Positions 1 through 6,627 of a DNA stretch of 8,332 bases are shown piece after piece (positions within the stretch are counted from its first letter, which is position 1; each line of letters opens with the position of its first letter). Under the pieces are notes generated by a model, which searched no databases, was not told the DNA's origin, and saw nothing but the letters and a program-made list of their open reading frames with translations. The DNA is from Vulcanimicrobiota bacterium (lineage in GTDB: Bacteria; Eremiobacterota; Eremiobacteria; Baltobacterales; Baltobacteraceae), in assembly GCA_030042755.1 (NCBI GenBank), contig JASHZC010000086.1, positions 1-8,332 on the forward strand, written 5' to 3'. The position numbers were made by a program, and so were the translations under genes.

Positions 1-432
1 GCCGGATTAGATCCGCACATGGCCGCATCGCAACTGCAGGCCGGTTCGCGTTTGCTCTATCGCAACATCGCGTGGAACACCTATGGTGCTCTGAACGTAC
101 GCGAAGATTTTCTGGCATCTTACCCGGACGTGGTGCGCACCGTGCTGCGCGCGTACGATCTCGGGCATGTGTATGCCAAAGCCCACCCCGACCAGACTGC
201 GAAGATCCTGGCCGATGCATCGAACCTCGACGTCAGCGTGGCAAATCTGGTCATCAAGGATCGTACGCGTTTCCCGGATCCGGTTCCAGGTAAAGCCTAC
301 CTGGATTCAGTTGGAGGAACGATCCCGGTGATTCGTTCGGAACAGCTCGTTTCCGACGTGGGGTCGGTGCAGACCGCGCTCGATTCGCTCGCAGATCCGG
401 CACCGGCTCGGGTTGCCGTTGCGCATGCGTAA
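1..432 (+). CDS. ABC importer substrate-binding protein, SsuA/TauA/NMT1-like (C-terminal part, 5' end outside window)
   Basis: Frame 1 is open from the first base to a TAA at 430-432, giving 143 residues with no start in the window; the ATG at 19 is internal. Binding proteins of this family are usually 310-340 residues, so roughly the last 40-45% is present. The part seen looks like the C-terminal lobe of periplasmic or lipid-anchored proteins for sulfonates, taurine, nitrate or thiamine precursors: a strand (NVREDFLASYPDVVR) where bound ligand blocks typically carry a 'reach-the-pocket' segment, then the helix pattern typical of the family, LRAYDLGHVYAKAHPDQTAKIL, then LAD-SNLD and the end motif EQLVSDVGSV. 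The signal peptide and most ligand contacts lie outside the window. The next two genes encode the matching permease and ATPase, which makes the importer role secure. The substrate is open; sulfonate is the default family guess. Confidence 0.85.
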   Translation, partial: AGLDPHMAASQLQAGSRLLYRNIAWNTYGALNVREDFLASYPDVVRTVLRAYDLGHVYAKAHPDQTAKILADASNLDVSVANLVIKDRTRFPDPVPGKAYLDSVGGTIPVIRSEQLVSDVGSVQTALDSLADPAPARVAVAHA

Positions 433-1177
433 GACGCTCCTCGCGTCGCTCGTGCCTGCGGCGATCCTCGTTCTTTGGATCGTCGCCGGCCGAGCTCATT
501 GGTTCGCGCCCGATCAACTCGCGCCGCCTTCCCGCGTTCTCGGAGAGCTCGGTTCGCTTTGGCAGCGCGGCCTGCTGCAGCAAGACATTCTCGCCAGCGT
601 CATTCGCGTGTTCTCGGGCTTTGCGATCGCGCTCGTGCTCGCAATCCTCGTCGGCACGCTGGTGGGCCTCAACGCGACCGTCGATCGCGCAATCGATCCG
701 ACGCTGCAAGCGATTCGCTCCGTGCCTTCCTTGGCGTGGGTTCCCTTGCTGTTGCTTTGGCTCGGCATCGGCGAGGCCGCGAAGATCACGTTGATAGCGA
801 TCGGCGCGTTCTTTCCGATCTACGTGAATCTCGTCGCGGGCATCCACGGCGTCGATCGTAAGCTGGTCGAAGTCGCGCGCGTCCTGGGTCTGCATCCAGT
901 CGCGATCGCCGTGCGCGTCGTCTTGCCTGCCGCGGTGCCGTCGCTGCTCGTCGGCGCGCGCATCGGTCTCACGCAGGCCTGGCTCTTCTTGGTTGCCGCT
1001 GAACTGTTGGCCTCGACGCGCGGGCTTGGGTTTATGCTTTCGGAAGGGCAACAAATATCGCGTCCGGATGAAATCCTGGCGGCGATCCTGCTCCTCGCGA
1101 TCTTCGGGAAGTTATGCGAATCCGGAATGCGTCTGATCGAAACGCGCGCAACTGCGTGGACGGACGGCCTACGATGA
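425..1177 (+). CDS. ABC importer permease, SsuC/TauC family (COG0600 type)
   Basis: This 250-residue inner-membrane permease forms the translocation channel of the importer, probably as a homodimer. Hydrophobic segments lie at about residues 5-22, 58-82, 101-138 (two helices), 170-195 and 216-233. The stretch SVPSLAWVPLLLLWLGIGE (about 99-117) is a family hallmark. The EAA loop that docks on the ATPase is E149-V-A-R-V-L-G155 followed by LP at 167-168. The end GLGFMLSEG (about 200-208) also fits SsuC/TauC. I chose the ATG at 425, which overlaps the last 8 bases of the binding-protein gene; a TTG at 413 in the same frame is possible but would add only four residues. No Shine-Dalgarno sequence is clear, so translation is probably coupled to the gene upstream. 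The TGA stop overlaps the ATPase start as ATGA. Length and motifs are normal for the family; the transported compound is not shown. Confidence 0.93.
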   Translation: MRKTLLASLVPAAILVLWIVAGRAHWFAPDQLAPPSRVLGELGSLWQRGLLQQDILASVIRVFSGFAIALVLAILVGTLVGLNATVDRAIDPTLQAIRSVPSLAWVPLLLLWLGIGEAAKITLIAIGAFFPIYVNLVAGIHGVDRKLVEVARVLGLHPVAIAVRVVLPAAVPSLLVGARIGLTQAWLFLVAAELLASTRGLGFMLSEGQQISRPDEILAAILLLAIFGKLCESGMRLIETRATAWTDGLR

Positions 1178-1890
1178 ACGCGATTCGCATCGAGGATCTG
1201 AGCGTCTCCTTCGGCACGCTGCGCGTGCTCGAACGCATTAGCCTCACGATCGAGCAGGGCGAAATTCTCGCAATTCTCGGTCCGAGCGGCTGCGGCAAGA
1301 GCACGCTGCTACGGTCGATCGCCGGTCTCGACGTGCATCCGAGCGGAGCCATCGAGGTTCGCGGAGACGTCGGCTATCTGTTTCAGGAGCCGCGGCTCTT
1401 TCCATGGCTGACGGTCGAGAAGAACGTGCGCTTCGCTGCGCGCACGAACGAAGAGCGCGAGCGCGTCGAACTCGTGCTCGAACTCACCGGACTTACCGGC
1501 GCGCGAGCCACGCTGCCAAAGGCGCTGTCGGGCGGAATGGCGCAGCGCGCCGCGCTTGCCCGCGCGCTCGTGCGCAAACCATCGATACTCCTACTGGACG
1601 AGCCGCTCGCGGCACTCGACGCGCTGCGGCGCATGCAGCTGCAAGAAGCGCTCGCGGAGATCGTTGCGACCGTACACGCGACGTCCGTTCTCGTGACACA
1701 CGATATCGAAGAAGCGCTCTATCTTGCCGATCGCATCGTCGTGCTCGGCGGTTCGCCGTCGACGATCGTGCTCGAACTCGAGGTTCCGCCACACAAGCGC
1801 CGCAACCGCGACGCAAATCTCACCGGCGAACGGAGCACGCTGTTCCATGCACTTTCGGGTACGCTCAGCGAGCGAAGGGAAACGGCGTAA
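1174..1890 (+). CDS. ABC importer ATP-binding protein, SsuB/TauB family
   Basis: This 238-residue cytoplasmic ATPase powers the importer. All nucleotide-binding motifs are intact: Walker A GPSGCGKST (36-44), Q-loop in GYLFQEPRLFPW (Q71), signature LSGGM (118-122), Walker B ILLLDEP with catalytic E143, D-loop at 147-149 and the switch histidine H176 in LVTHD. The FQEPRLFPW form of the Q-loop region is characteristic of the sulfonate/taurine/nitrate group. I chose the ATG at 1174, which overlaps the permease stop as ATGA and gives the normal N-terminus MNAIRIEDLSVSFG. An in-frame ATG at 1114 would add 20 residues lying within the permease gene and is unlikely. The gene ends 2 bp before the stop of the convergent protease gene. 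It is the last gene of its operon as seen. The substrate (sulfonate, taurine, nitrate or a thiamine precursor) cannot be settled from the ATPase. Confidence 0.95.
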   Translation: MNAIRIEDLSVSFGTLRVLERISLTIEQGEILAILGPSGCGKSTLLRSIAGLDVHPSGAIEVRGDVGYLFQEPRLFPWLTVEKNVRFAARTNEERERVELVLELTGLTGARATLPKALSGGMAQRAALARALVRKPSILLLDEPLAALDALRRMQLQEALAEIVATVHATSVLVTHDIEEALYLADRIVVLGGSPSTIVLELEVPPHKRRNRDANLTGERSTLFHALSGTLSERRETA

Positions 1891-1916
1891 CGCTAGCGTG
1901 CCCAGAGCACGCCGTT
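1881..1916. terminator. Candidate shared stem-loop at the convergent gene ends
   Basis: AACGGCGT (1881-1888) and ACGCCGTT (1909-1916) are perfect 8-bp inverted repeats around a 20-base loop. The loop can fold further, since GCGTGC (1896-1901) and GCACGC (1907-1912) pair around five bases, which competes with part of the outer stem, and ACGCTAGCGT (1890-1899) is a perfect palindrome. The stop codons of both convergent operons fall on or inside this structure. On the minus strand the outer stem is followed by TTTCCCTT, a weak pyrimidine run; on the plus strand no T tract follows. This is therefore not a classical intrinsic terminator. It could instead protect RNA ends from 3' exonucleases, or be chance in GC-rich coding DNA. 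Confidence 0.35.
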
Positions 1917-3341
1917 ATCGTAGTCGAACCATAGGTCGAGTTGGCTCAGAATGTTTCTCCCGATGATGCCATCGATCGGCACGTCGAGATTGTCTGGATC
2001 CGCCTGCTCGACATCGGCGTAGAGTGCTCCGAGGTTCCAGACACCGAATGAGAATGCGTTGACAACCTCTTGCCTCGCCAAGAGCGGCCCCTCGAGAAAG
2101 TGCATCGTGAAATCAGACGAGCCAATTGCCGGCAAGAGCTTCAGGCGCGCTCGTTCGAGAAACGCCGACGAGAGCATGACTTGGGGGGAACCGGTATCGA
2201 GAACAAAGCGTTCCCCTCGAATACCGTTCACCATAGCCGCGACGATGGGCATACCTTCGCGCGTATCGATGTCGACCTTCGCTGCGCCCTGCGGCGGCGT
2301 GAACGCCGCGTGCGAGATGAGTTCGATGCGATGATTCGCGTTGTCGATGTGTACGATGTGCCCCGTGAAGAACTCGTTCCCGAGCAGTCCGTCGATTGCA
2401 TCGCCAAAGAGGTCCACCGTTTGGACGGGAAGATTTCTCGCCACCGCATCGCCAACGCGAAATTCGCGGACGATCGCATGTCCGAATGCCGGGTGCAGAC
2501 CGAGTCGCGTAGCTTCTCCGATGTCGACGATTATTTGGCTGGTACCGGTGTCGATCAAAAACGTGCGGGCCTGGCCATCTACATCGACCCGAACGGGGTA
2601 TCCGGTTACGCGCAGATGGTCTTGCAAGATGCCGATTCCGCTAACCCCACCGGAGGGTAAGCCGAACTGCTCCGGGACGCTGGCTGGGATGCTGAACTCC
2701 TCGTCCGCCACCGGACCGGGCTGGACGTTCGTTACCGTAACGTCCGCGTCGCCGCCGGCGCCGCTGATCTTCCAATGGAACGCTTGCGTCCATCCCCCGG
2801 TGCTTCGGAAATCATCGAAGTCATAGATGACGACGTGCGAGCCGTCGCGCGAAACTTCGCGCAGAACGTGTCCGCTGGTGAGATCGACGTAGTAAAACAG
2901 CGCCGGATCGCCCGTTTGGCGGCAGCTGAGCACCCACAAGCGCTTGGCATCGATCGATGAGGTTCCGGCGGCAGCGCATGCAGAAAGATCTGTCCCGAAG
3001 ATGCTGCGCGGCCAGCGGTCGAGCGCATCTCCCTGCACGTCGCCGCGGATGACGCGGACGCTGCCGCTCGGCGTGCGGCGCCACCGCTCGGCATTGTAGC
3101 GTCCGAACTCGTAGCGCGCGTCCCCCAGCGTAACATCGACGCGATAGTCGCCGTCGCGCATCCTCGCAGTTGCGTCGAATGTCCCATCGCGCGCCACAAC
3201 GCGCATGGTCTCGACACCCTGCACGCTCTGAGCCGCTTCCGCTCCTCGCCCGGAGACGATCGCAGCAACGATCGTCGTCGTCGTTATCGACATCGTTGAC
3301 GACGACACATCGGGAGGCTGCCAGAGCGCGGCTGCCAGCAT
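1893..3341 (-). CDS. Secreted-looking aspartic protease with two retropepsin-like (clan AA) domains
   Basis: The 482-residue product carries two aspartic protease half-sites in one chain. Lobe 1 has FLIDTGTSQ (catalytic D264) and the closing motif DGLLGN (317-322); lobe 2 has FVLDTGSPQ (D382) and DGIIGRN (457-463). Each DTG plus hydrophobic-hydrophobic-Gly pair is the clan AA signature. Viral retropepsins use one lobe per chain and dimerise; here the two lobes may close on each other as in pepsin. Residues about 40-220 precede the protease and are rich in predicted strands (VVARDGTFDATARMRDGDYR; then Y-VDL-SG and DEEFSIPA), a pattern resembling LolA/lipoprotein-sorting-like domains; that is inference from pattern only. 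The N-terminus as called (MLAAALWQPP) is a truncated hydrophobic stretch; an upstream CTG at 3368 would complete it, and an ATG at 3293 is a downstream alternative. It lies 23 bp after gcvPB, likely in the same transcript. Substrate unknown. Confidence 0.85.
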   Translation of the reverse strand: MLAAALWQPPDVSSSTMSITTTTIVAAIVSGRGAEAAQSVQGVETMRVVARDGTFDATARMRDGDYRVDVTLGDARYEFGRYNAERWRRTPSGSVRVIRGDVQGDALDRWPRSIFGTDLSACAAAGTSSIDAKRLWVLSCRQTGDPALFYYVDLTSGHVLREVSRDGSHVVIYDFDDFRSTGGWTQAFHWKISGAGGDADVTVTNVQPGPVADEEFSIPASVPEQFGLPSGGVSGIGILQDHLRVTGYPVRVDVDGQARTFLIDTGTSQIIVDIGEATRLGLHPAFGHAIVREFRVGDAVARNLPVQTVDLFGDAIDGLLGNEFFTGHIVHIDNANHRIELISHAAFTPPQGAAKVDIDTREGMPIVAAMVNGIRGERFVLDTGSPQVMLSSAFLERARLKLLPAIGSSDFTMHFLEGPLLARQEVVNAFSFGVWNLGALYADVEQADPDNLDVPIDGIIGRNILSQLDLWFDYDNGVLWAR

Positions 3342-3364
3342 GCAGCTCGCGCAAAGGCCGGCGA

Positions 3365-4885
3365 TCAGCTCTTGGGCTCCCAGCGCAAATCCGGCTGACG
3401 AGCCGCGCGTGTTTCGTCGACGCGACCGACGACGGTCGTTACCGGCGCAGCTGCAAGCGATTCCGGATCGCGTTTCGCGGTCTCGACGATATCGCGCAGG
3501 ACGTCGATGAAGTTGTCGAGCGTCTCCTTCGACTCGGTTTCAGTCGGCTCGATCATCAGACACTCGGGAACGATCAGCGGAAAGTACATCGTCGGCGCCA
3601 TCATGCCGTGATCGAGCAGCGCCTTTGCGATATCCAGCGCCTTGACACCGGTCTGCTTCTTTAGTTCTTGCGCGGACGCCACAAATTCGTGCCGGCAGAT
3701 CTCCGGGTACGGTGTCTCGAGAAATTCCGCGACCTTGACGCGCACGTAGTTCGCGTTCAGCACTGCGAGCTGCGAGACGCGCTTCAGTCCGTCGGCGCCG
3801 TTGGCGTAGATATACGCAAGCGCGCGAGCCGCGTGTGCGAAGTTCGACCAGAACGAGCGCATCGGTCCGATTGATTTCGGCCGGTCGAAATCCAAGGAGA
3901 ACGCATAACGATCGCTCGGGGCTCGGTCCCGAGCGACCTCGTTGTCACCTTTCGCGTTGTCCCCGCGGGGTATGGCACGCACGACCGGCGTAGGCAAGTA
4001 GTCGACCAAATGCGCCGCAACGCCGACGGGACCGTGACCCGCGCCGCCGCCGCCGTGCGGAATCGTGAACGTCTTGTGCGTGTTGAGGTGCATGAGGTCG
4101 AAACCCATGTCACCCGGCCGCACGTTGCCCATGATCGCGTTCGCGTTTGCGCCATCGTAGTACATCAGGCCGCCGGCATCGTGCACCGCAGCGGCGATCT
4201 CATGAATGTGATCCTCGAATAAGCCGAGCGTGTTCGGGTTGGTCATCATGCACACGGCCGTGTCGGGACCGAGGACCTTTTCAATTTCGGCGACGCTCAC
4301 TCGGCCGCGCTCGTCGCTCGGCAGCGAGATCACCTTGAAGCCGCACATCGCAGCCGAAGCCGGATTCGTACCGTGCGCGGTATCGGGCACGATGACCTTG
4401 TCGCGCGCGATCTCGCCGCGATCTCTGAAGTATTTCTTCGCGATGAGCAGTGCCGCGAGCTCTGCGTGCGCGCCGGCTGACGGGTTGAGCGAGAACGCCG
4501 CCATGCCGAATAGCGACGAAAGCGATCGTTCGAGCTCGTACATCACTTGTAGCGCGCCCTGCGCGAGCTCGTCGGGCGTATACGGATGCAATTGCGCGAA
4601 TTCGCGCTTGCCTGCGATCGCGTCGTTGATCCGTGGATTGTACTTCATGGTGCACGACCCGAGCGGATAGAACCCCAGGTCGATGCCGAACGTGCGATGC
4701 GACAGGTTGGTAAAGTGCCGCACGACGTCGAGTTCGCTGTTATCCGGCAAGGGCAGATCCGAACGCAAAAGATCGCTCGGGAGAAATTGATCGAGCGGTT
4801 TGCCGCCCTCGACGTACCGGTTAGCGCGTCCATCCTGCCCGAGATCGAAAATCAGGGGCGAGACGTCAGACGTTTGCGTGGACAC
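3365..4885 (-). CDS. gcvPB: Glycine dehydrogenase (decarboxylating) subunit 2, P-protein beta
   Basis: With GcvPA this forms the P-protein, the pyridoxal-phosphate enzyme that decarboxylates glycine and loads the aminomethyl group onto the lipoyl arm of GcvH in the cytoplasm. The product has 506 residues. The PLP-binding lysine is K271 in HLNTHKTFTIPHGGGG, followed by GHGPVGV. Other family blocks are FYPLGSCTMKYNPR (about 72-85), NPSAGAHAE (134-142), DTAHGTNPASA (168-178), TNPNTLGLFE (215-224) and FDRPKSIGPMRSF (333-345). The start is a GTG at 4885, preceded by GGGAGA 8 bases upstream, and overlaps gcvPA by 20 bp in another frame. The stretch between the HLVDYLPTPVV block and FDRPKSIG (about 303-328) is longer and more charged than I expect for the family, a possible surface insertion. 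The C-terminal end ETRAARQPDLRW is typical. The catalytic set looks complete. Confidence 0.97.
   Translation of the reverse strand: MSTQTSDVSPLIFDLGQDGRANRYVEGGKPLDQFLPSDLLRSDLPLPDNSELDVVRHFTNLSHRTFGIDLGFYPLGSCTMKYNPRINDAIAGKREFAQLHPYTPDELAQGALQVMYELERSLSSLFGMAAFSLNPSAGAHAELAALLIAKKYFRDRGEIARDKVIVPDTAHGTNPASAAMCGFKVISLPSDERGRVSVAEIEKVLGPDTAVCMMTNPNTLGLFEDHIHEIAAAVHDAGGLMYYDGANANAIMGNVRPGDMGFDLMHLNTHKTFTIPHGGGGAGHGPVGVAAHLVDYLPTPVVRAIPRGDNAKGDNEVARDRAPSDRYAFSLDFDRPKSIGPMRSFWSNFAHAARALAYIYANGADGLKRVSQLAVLNANYVRVKVAEFLETPYPEICRHEFVASAQELKKQTGVKALDIAKALLDHGMMAPTMYFPLIVPECLMIEPTETESKETLDNFIDVLRDIVETAKRDPESLAAAPVTTVVGRVDETRAARQPDLRWEPKS
3366..3381 (-). promoter_or_regulatory. Possible ribosome binding site and CTG start for the protease gene
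   Basis: On the minus strand GGGAG (3381-3377) is followed after 8 bases by a CTG codon (3368-3366) that overlaps the gcvPB stop as CTGA and is in frame with the protease. The same GGGAG lies 35 bases from the ATG at 3341, too far to serve it, and no other Shine-Dalgarno sequence precedes that ATG. Starting at CTG would give the N-terminus MIAGLCASCMLAAALWQPP, a 16-residue hydrophobic run that reads like a signal or membrane helix but lacks basic residues before it. The site also lies within gcvPB coding sequence, so the match may be chance. Confidence 0.3.
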
Positions 4886-6227
4886 GAACGATGTCTCCCA
4901 GAGCGGTTGCGAGCGCCTGAATGTCGCCCGTTGTGGTAAGTTCGGTGGCGTTCATCAAGATGCACGTACCGAGCTGCGGGTACCAGCGTCCGAGATCGAC
5001 GCCGCCGAGAATGTTGCGTTCTTGGAGCTTTGCGAGCACGCCGGACGCCGGTTGATGGACGTCGACGACGACCTCGTTGAAGAAAGGCGCCGTGAATTTC
5101 AAATCCACGCCGTCGATGCTGGAGACGGCAGTTGCAAGCTCGCGCGAACGGGCGAGGTTGAGCGCAGCGACGTCGCGCAATCCCGTCTTGCCCATCAATG
5201 CCAAATACATCGTCGCGATCAGCGCGCAGTGCGCCTGGTTCGTGCAGATGTTCGACGTCGCGCGTTCGCGCCGAATGTGTTGTTCGCGTGCTTGCAACGT
5301 CAAGACGTATGCGGTACGTCCTTGACCGTCGACGCTCTTGCCGACAAGCCGTCCCGGAATGCGGCGTATGTGCTCCTTGGTCGAGGCGATGAAACCGGCA
5401 TACGGTCCTCCGTAGGCCATCGCGACCCCGAAGCTCTGCGCCTCGCCGACGACGATTTGTGCGCCCCAGGATGCCGGTGTCGCGAGCGCCGCGAGCGAGA
5501 TGGCCTCTGCCACCACCGCAATGGGAATCGTTTCACTGGCTGTGACGGTATCTGCAGCAGCTTGCGAAAGCGCGTCGACGTTGCCGAATACGTTCGGAGA
5601 CTGTAGGGCTACCGCAGCGTATTCTTTGGTCGCAACGGCTTTGGCCAGCGCATCCAGATCGGTCCGCCCGTCGGCGGCGACCGGAAGTTCGTCGATCTGC
5701 ACGTCCAGGCCATCGCAGTAGGTTTTCAGCACCGCGCGATAGTTCGGATGAATCGCACTCGAGACGAGCAGCTTCGTGCGCCCGTTGGCGTTCAGCGCCA
5801 TGATCGCGCCTTCGGCGAGGGCGGTCGCACCGTCGTACACCGACGCGTTGGCAATGTCCATTCCTGTCAGCAAACAGATGTACGTTTGCCACTCGTAAAT
5901 CGCTTGAAGATAGCCCTGCGAAACCTCTGCTTGATAGGGCGTATAGGCGGTTAGGAATTCGCCGCGCATTGCCAGCGCGGCAATCGCCGGCGGCGCGTAA
6001 TGCCGGTACGAACCGGCGCCAAGAAACGAGATGAAATCGACGCCACGATTCTTGGCCGCGAAGTGCTCGAAGCGTCGCGCGATTTGATATTCGGGCAACG
6101 CCGGAACGACGTCGACCTGCGCTTTGAGAGCGACCGGCTCGGGAACCTTGAGAAGATCGTCAAGCGATCTTACGCCGATCGCATCGAGCATCGCCCGAAT
6201 GTCCGACTCAGTATGGGGTGTGTACAT
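4866..6227 (-). CDS. gcvPA: Glycine dehydrogenase (decarboxylating) subunit 1, P-protein alpha
   Basis: This is the N-terminal half of the split P-protein and pairs with GcvPB; it lacks the PLP lysine, as expected. The product has 453 residues, normal for the subunit. Diagnostic blocks in order are the N-terminal YTPHTESDIRAML (2-14), FLGAGSYRHY (68-77), TAYTPYQAEVSQGYLQAIYE (93-112), the YDGATALAEG block (131-140), GEAQSFGVAMAYGGPYAGF (about 261-279) and GRTAYVLTLQAREQHIRRE (303-321) followed by ATSNICTNQ. These segments line the active site and the H-protein docking region in the family. The ATG at 6227 follows the gcvH stop by 9 bp, with only a weak Shine-Dalgarno-like ACGGA ahead of it, so coupling to gcvH is likely. 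The split into two genes is shared with Firmicutes, Thermotogae, archaea and several other phyla, and is unlike the single fused gcvP of Escherichia coli and most Proteobacteria. Confidence 0.97.
   Translation of the reverse strand: MYTPHTESDIRAMLDAIGVRSLDDLLKVPEPVALKAQVDVVPALPEYQIARRFEHFAAKNRGVDFISFLGAGSYRHYAPPAIAALAMRGEFLTAYTPYQAEVSQGYLQAIYEWQTYICLLTGMDIANASVYDGATALAEGAIMALNANGRTKLLVSSAIHPNYRAVLKTYCDGLDVQIDELPVAADGRTDLDALAKAVATKEYAAVALQSPNVFGNVDALSQAAADTVTASETIPIAVVAEAISLAALATPASWGAQIVVGEAQSFGVAMAYGGPYAGFIASTKEHIRRIPGRLVGKSVDGQGRTAYVLTLQAREQHIRRERATSNICTNQAHCALIATMYLALMGKTGLRDVAALNLARSRELATAVSSIDGVDLKFTAPFFNEVVVDVHQPASGVLAKLQERNILGGVDLGRWYPQLGTCILMNATELTTTGDIQALATALGDIVRVHANV
4894..4899 (-). 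promoter_or_regulatory. Ribosome binding site of gcvPB, inside gcvPA
   Basis: GGGAGA on the minus strand lies 8 bases before the GTG start at 4885. It falls within the final codons of gcvPA. It supports the GTG as the true start and the 20-bp overlap as genuine, not a frameshift. Confidence 0.6.
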
Positions 6228-6236
6228 CAGTATCCG

Positions 6237-6617
6237 TTAATCGTGAGCGATTTTTTCGTAGTCACTTGCCGTGAGCAGGTTGTCTTTTTCGGTAGCATCT
6301 TTGAGCTTGACCTTAAAGAGCCAGCCGTCGCCGTAGGGGTCGCGATTTACCGCAGCCGGGTCGCCCTCGAGCGTGCCGTTCACCTCGAGAACTTCACCGC
6401 TGACCGGCGTGAATAGATCCGAAACCGCCTTGACCGATTCGACGACGCCAATGTTGCCGAATTGGTCGATCTGCTTCCCGACGCGCGGCAGCTCGACGTA
6501 CACGATGTCGCCGAGCGAGCTTTGGGCGTAGTCGGTGATCCCGATCGTTGCCGTATCTCCATCGACCCTCACCCATTCGTGCTCTTTGCTGTACAGCAGA
6601 TTCTCCGGCTGCATCAC
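6237..6617 (-). CDS. gcvH: Glycine cleavage system H protein (lipoyl carrier)
   Basis: The 126-residue shuttle carries the aminomethyl intermediate on a lipoyl-lysine between the P and T proteins, and is then reoxidised by dihydrolipoamide dehydrogenase, which is not encoded here. The lipoylation site is K63 in GVVESVKAVSD. The start KEHEWVR (11-17), GITDYAQSSLGDIVYVELP (26-44), LFTPVSGEVLEVN (68-80) and DGWLFKVKL (97-105) are all typical, and length is normal. The first two codons are GTG (6617) and ATG (6614). TAAGGAG ends 10 bases before the GTG and 13 before the ATG, so the GTG is slightly better placed; the choice changes one residue. The gene lies between gcvT (14 bp gap) and gcvPA (9 bp gap). 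Confidence 0.97.
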   Translation of the reverse strand: MMQPENLLYSKEHEWVRVDGDTATIGITDYAQSSLGDIVYVELPRVGKQIDQFGNIGVVESVKAVSDLFTPVSGEVLEVNGTLEGDPAAVNRDPYGDGWLFKVKLKDATEKDNLLTASDYEKIAHD

Positions 6618-6627
6618 GCTTGAACTG

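Noticed and set aside
254..1054. A 266-codon open frame on the minus strand over the permease gene
   Set aside because: The product would be almost entirely charged residues and lacks a fold signature. It is the complement of a hydrophobic membrane protein gene.
1114..1173. Upstream ATG that would extend the ABC ATPase by 20 residues
   Set aside because: The extension lies inside the permease gene, is Arg/Asn rich and is absent from the family. The ATGA overlap at 1174 matches the coupling style of the operon.
3255..3310. Run of CGTCGT / GACGACGA repeats with a short inverted repeat at the 5' end of the protease gene
   Set aside because: The bases encode a Ser/Thr-rich stretch (SITTTTIV) and the repeat is imperfect. 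It looks like low-complexity coding sequence and not a regulatory array.
4860..4890. Possible frameshift error splitting one gcvP gene into two
   Set aside because: Each half has its own start, stop and complete family blocks. The second half has a well-placed ribosome binding site, and split GcvPA/GcvPB pairs are a known form.
4800..5606. A 268-codon open frame on the plus strand over gcvPA and the start of gcvPB
   Set aside because: It is a shadow of gcvPA and gcvPB. The composition is Arg/Asp/Cys rich without any domain pattern.
5961..5981. Seven-base perfect hairpin GCCGCGC / GCGCGGC with a 7-base loop
   Set aside because: It lies in the middle of gcvPA, encodes ordinary family sequence and has no T tract. 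Short GC hairpins like this are expected by chance at this base composition.
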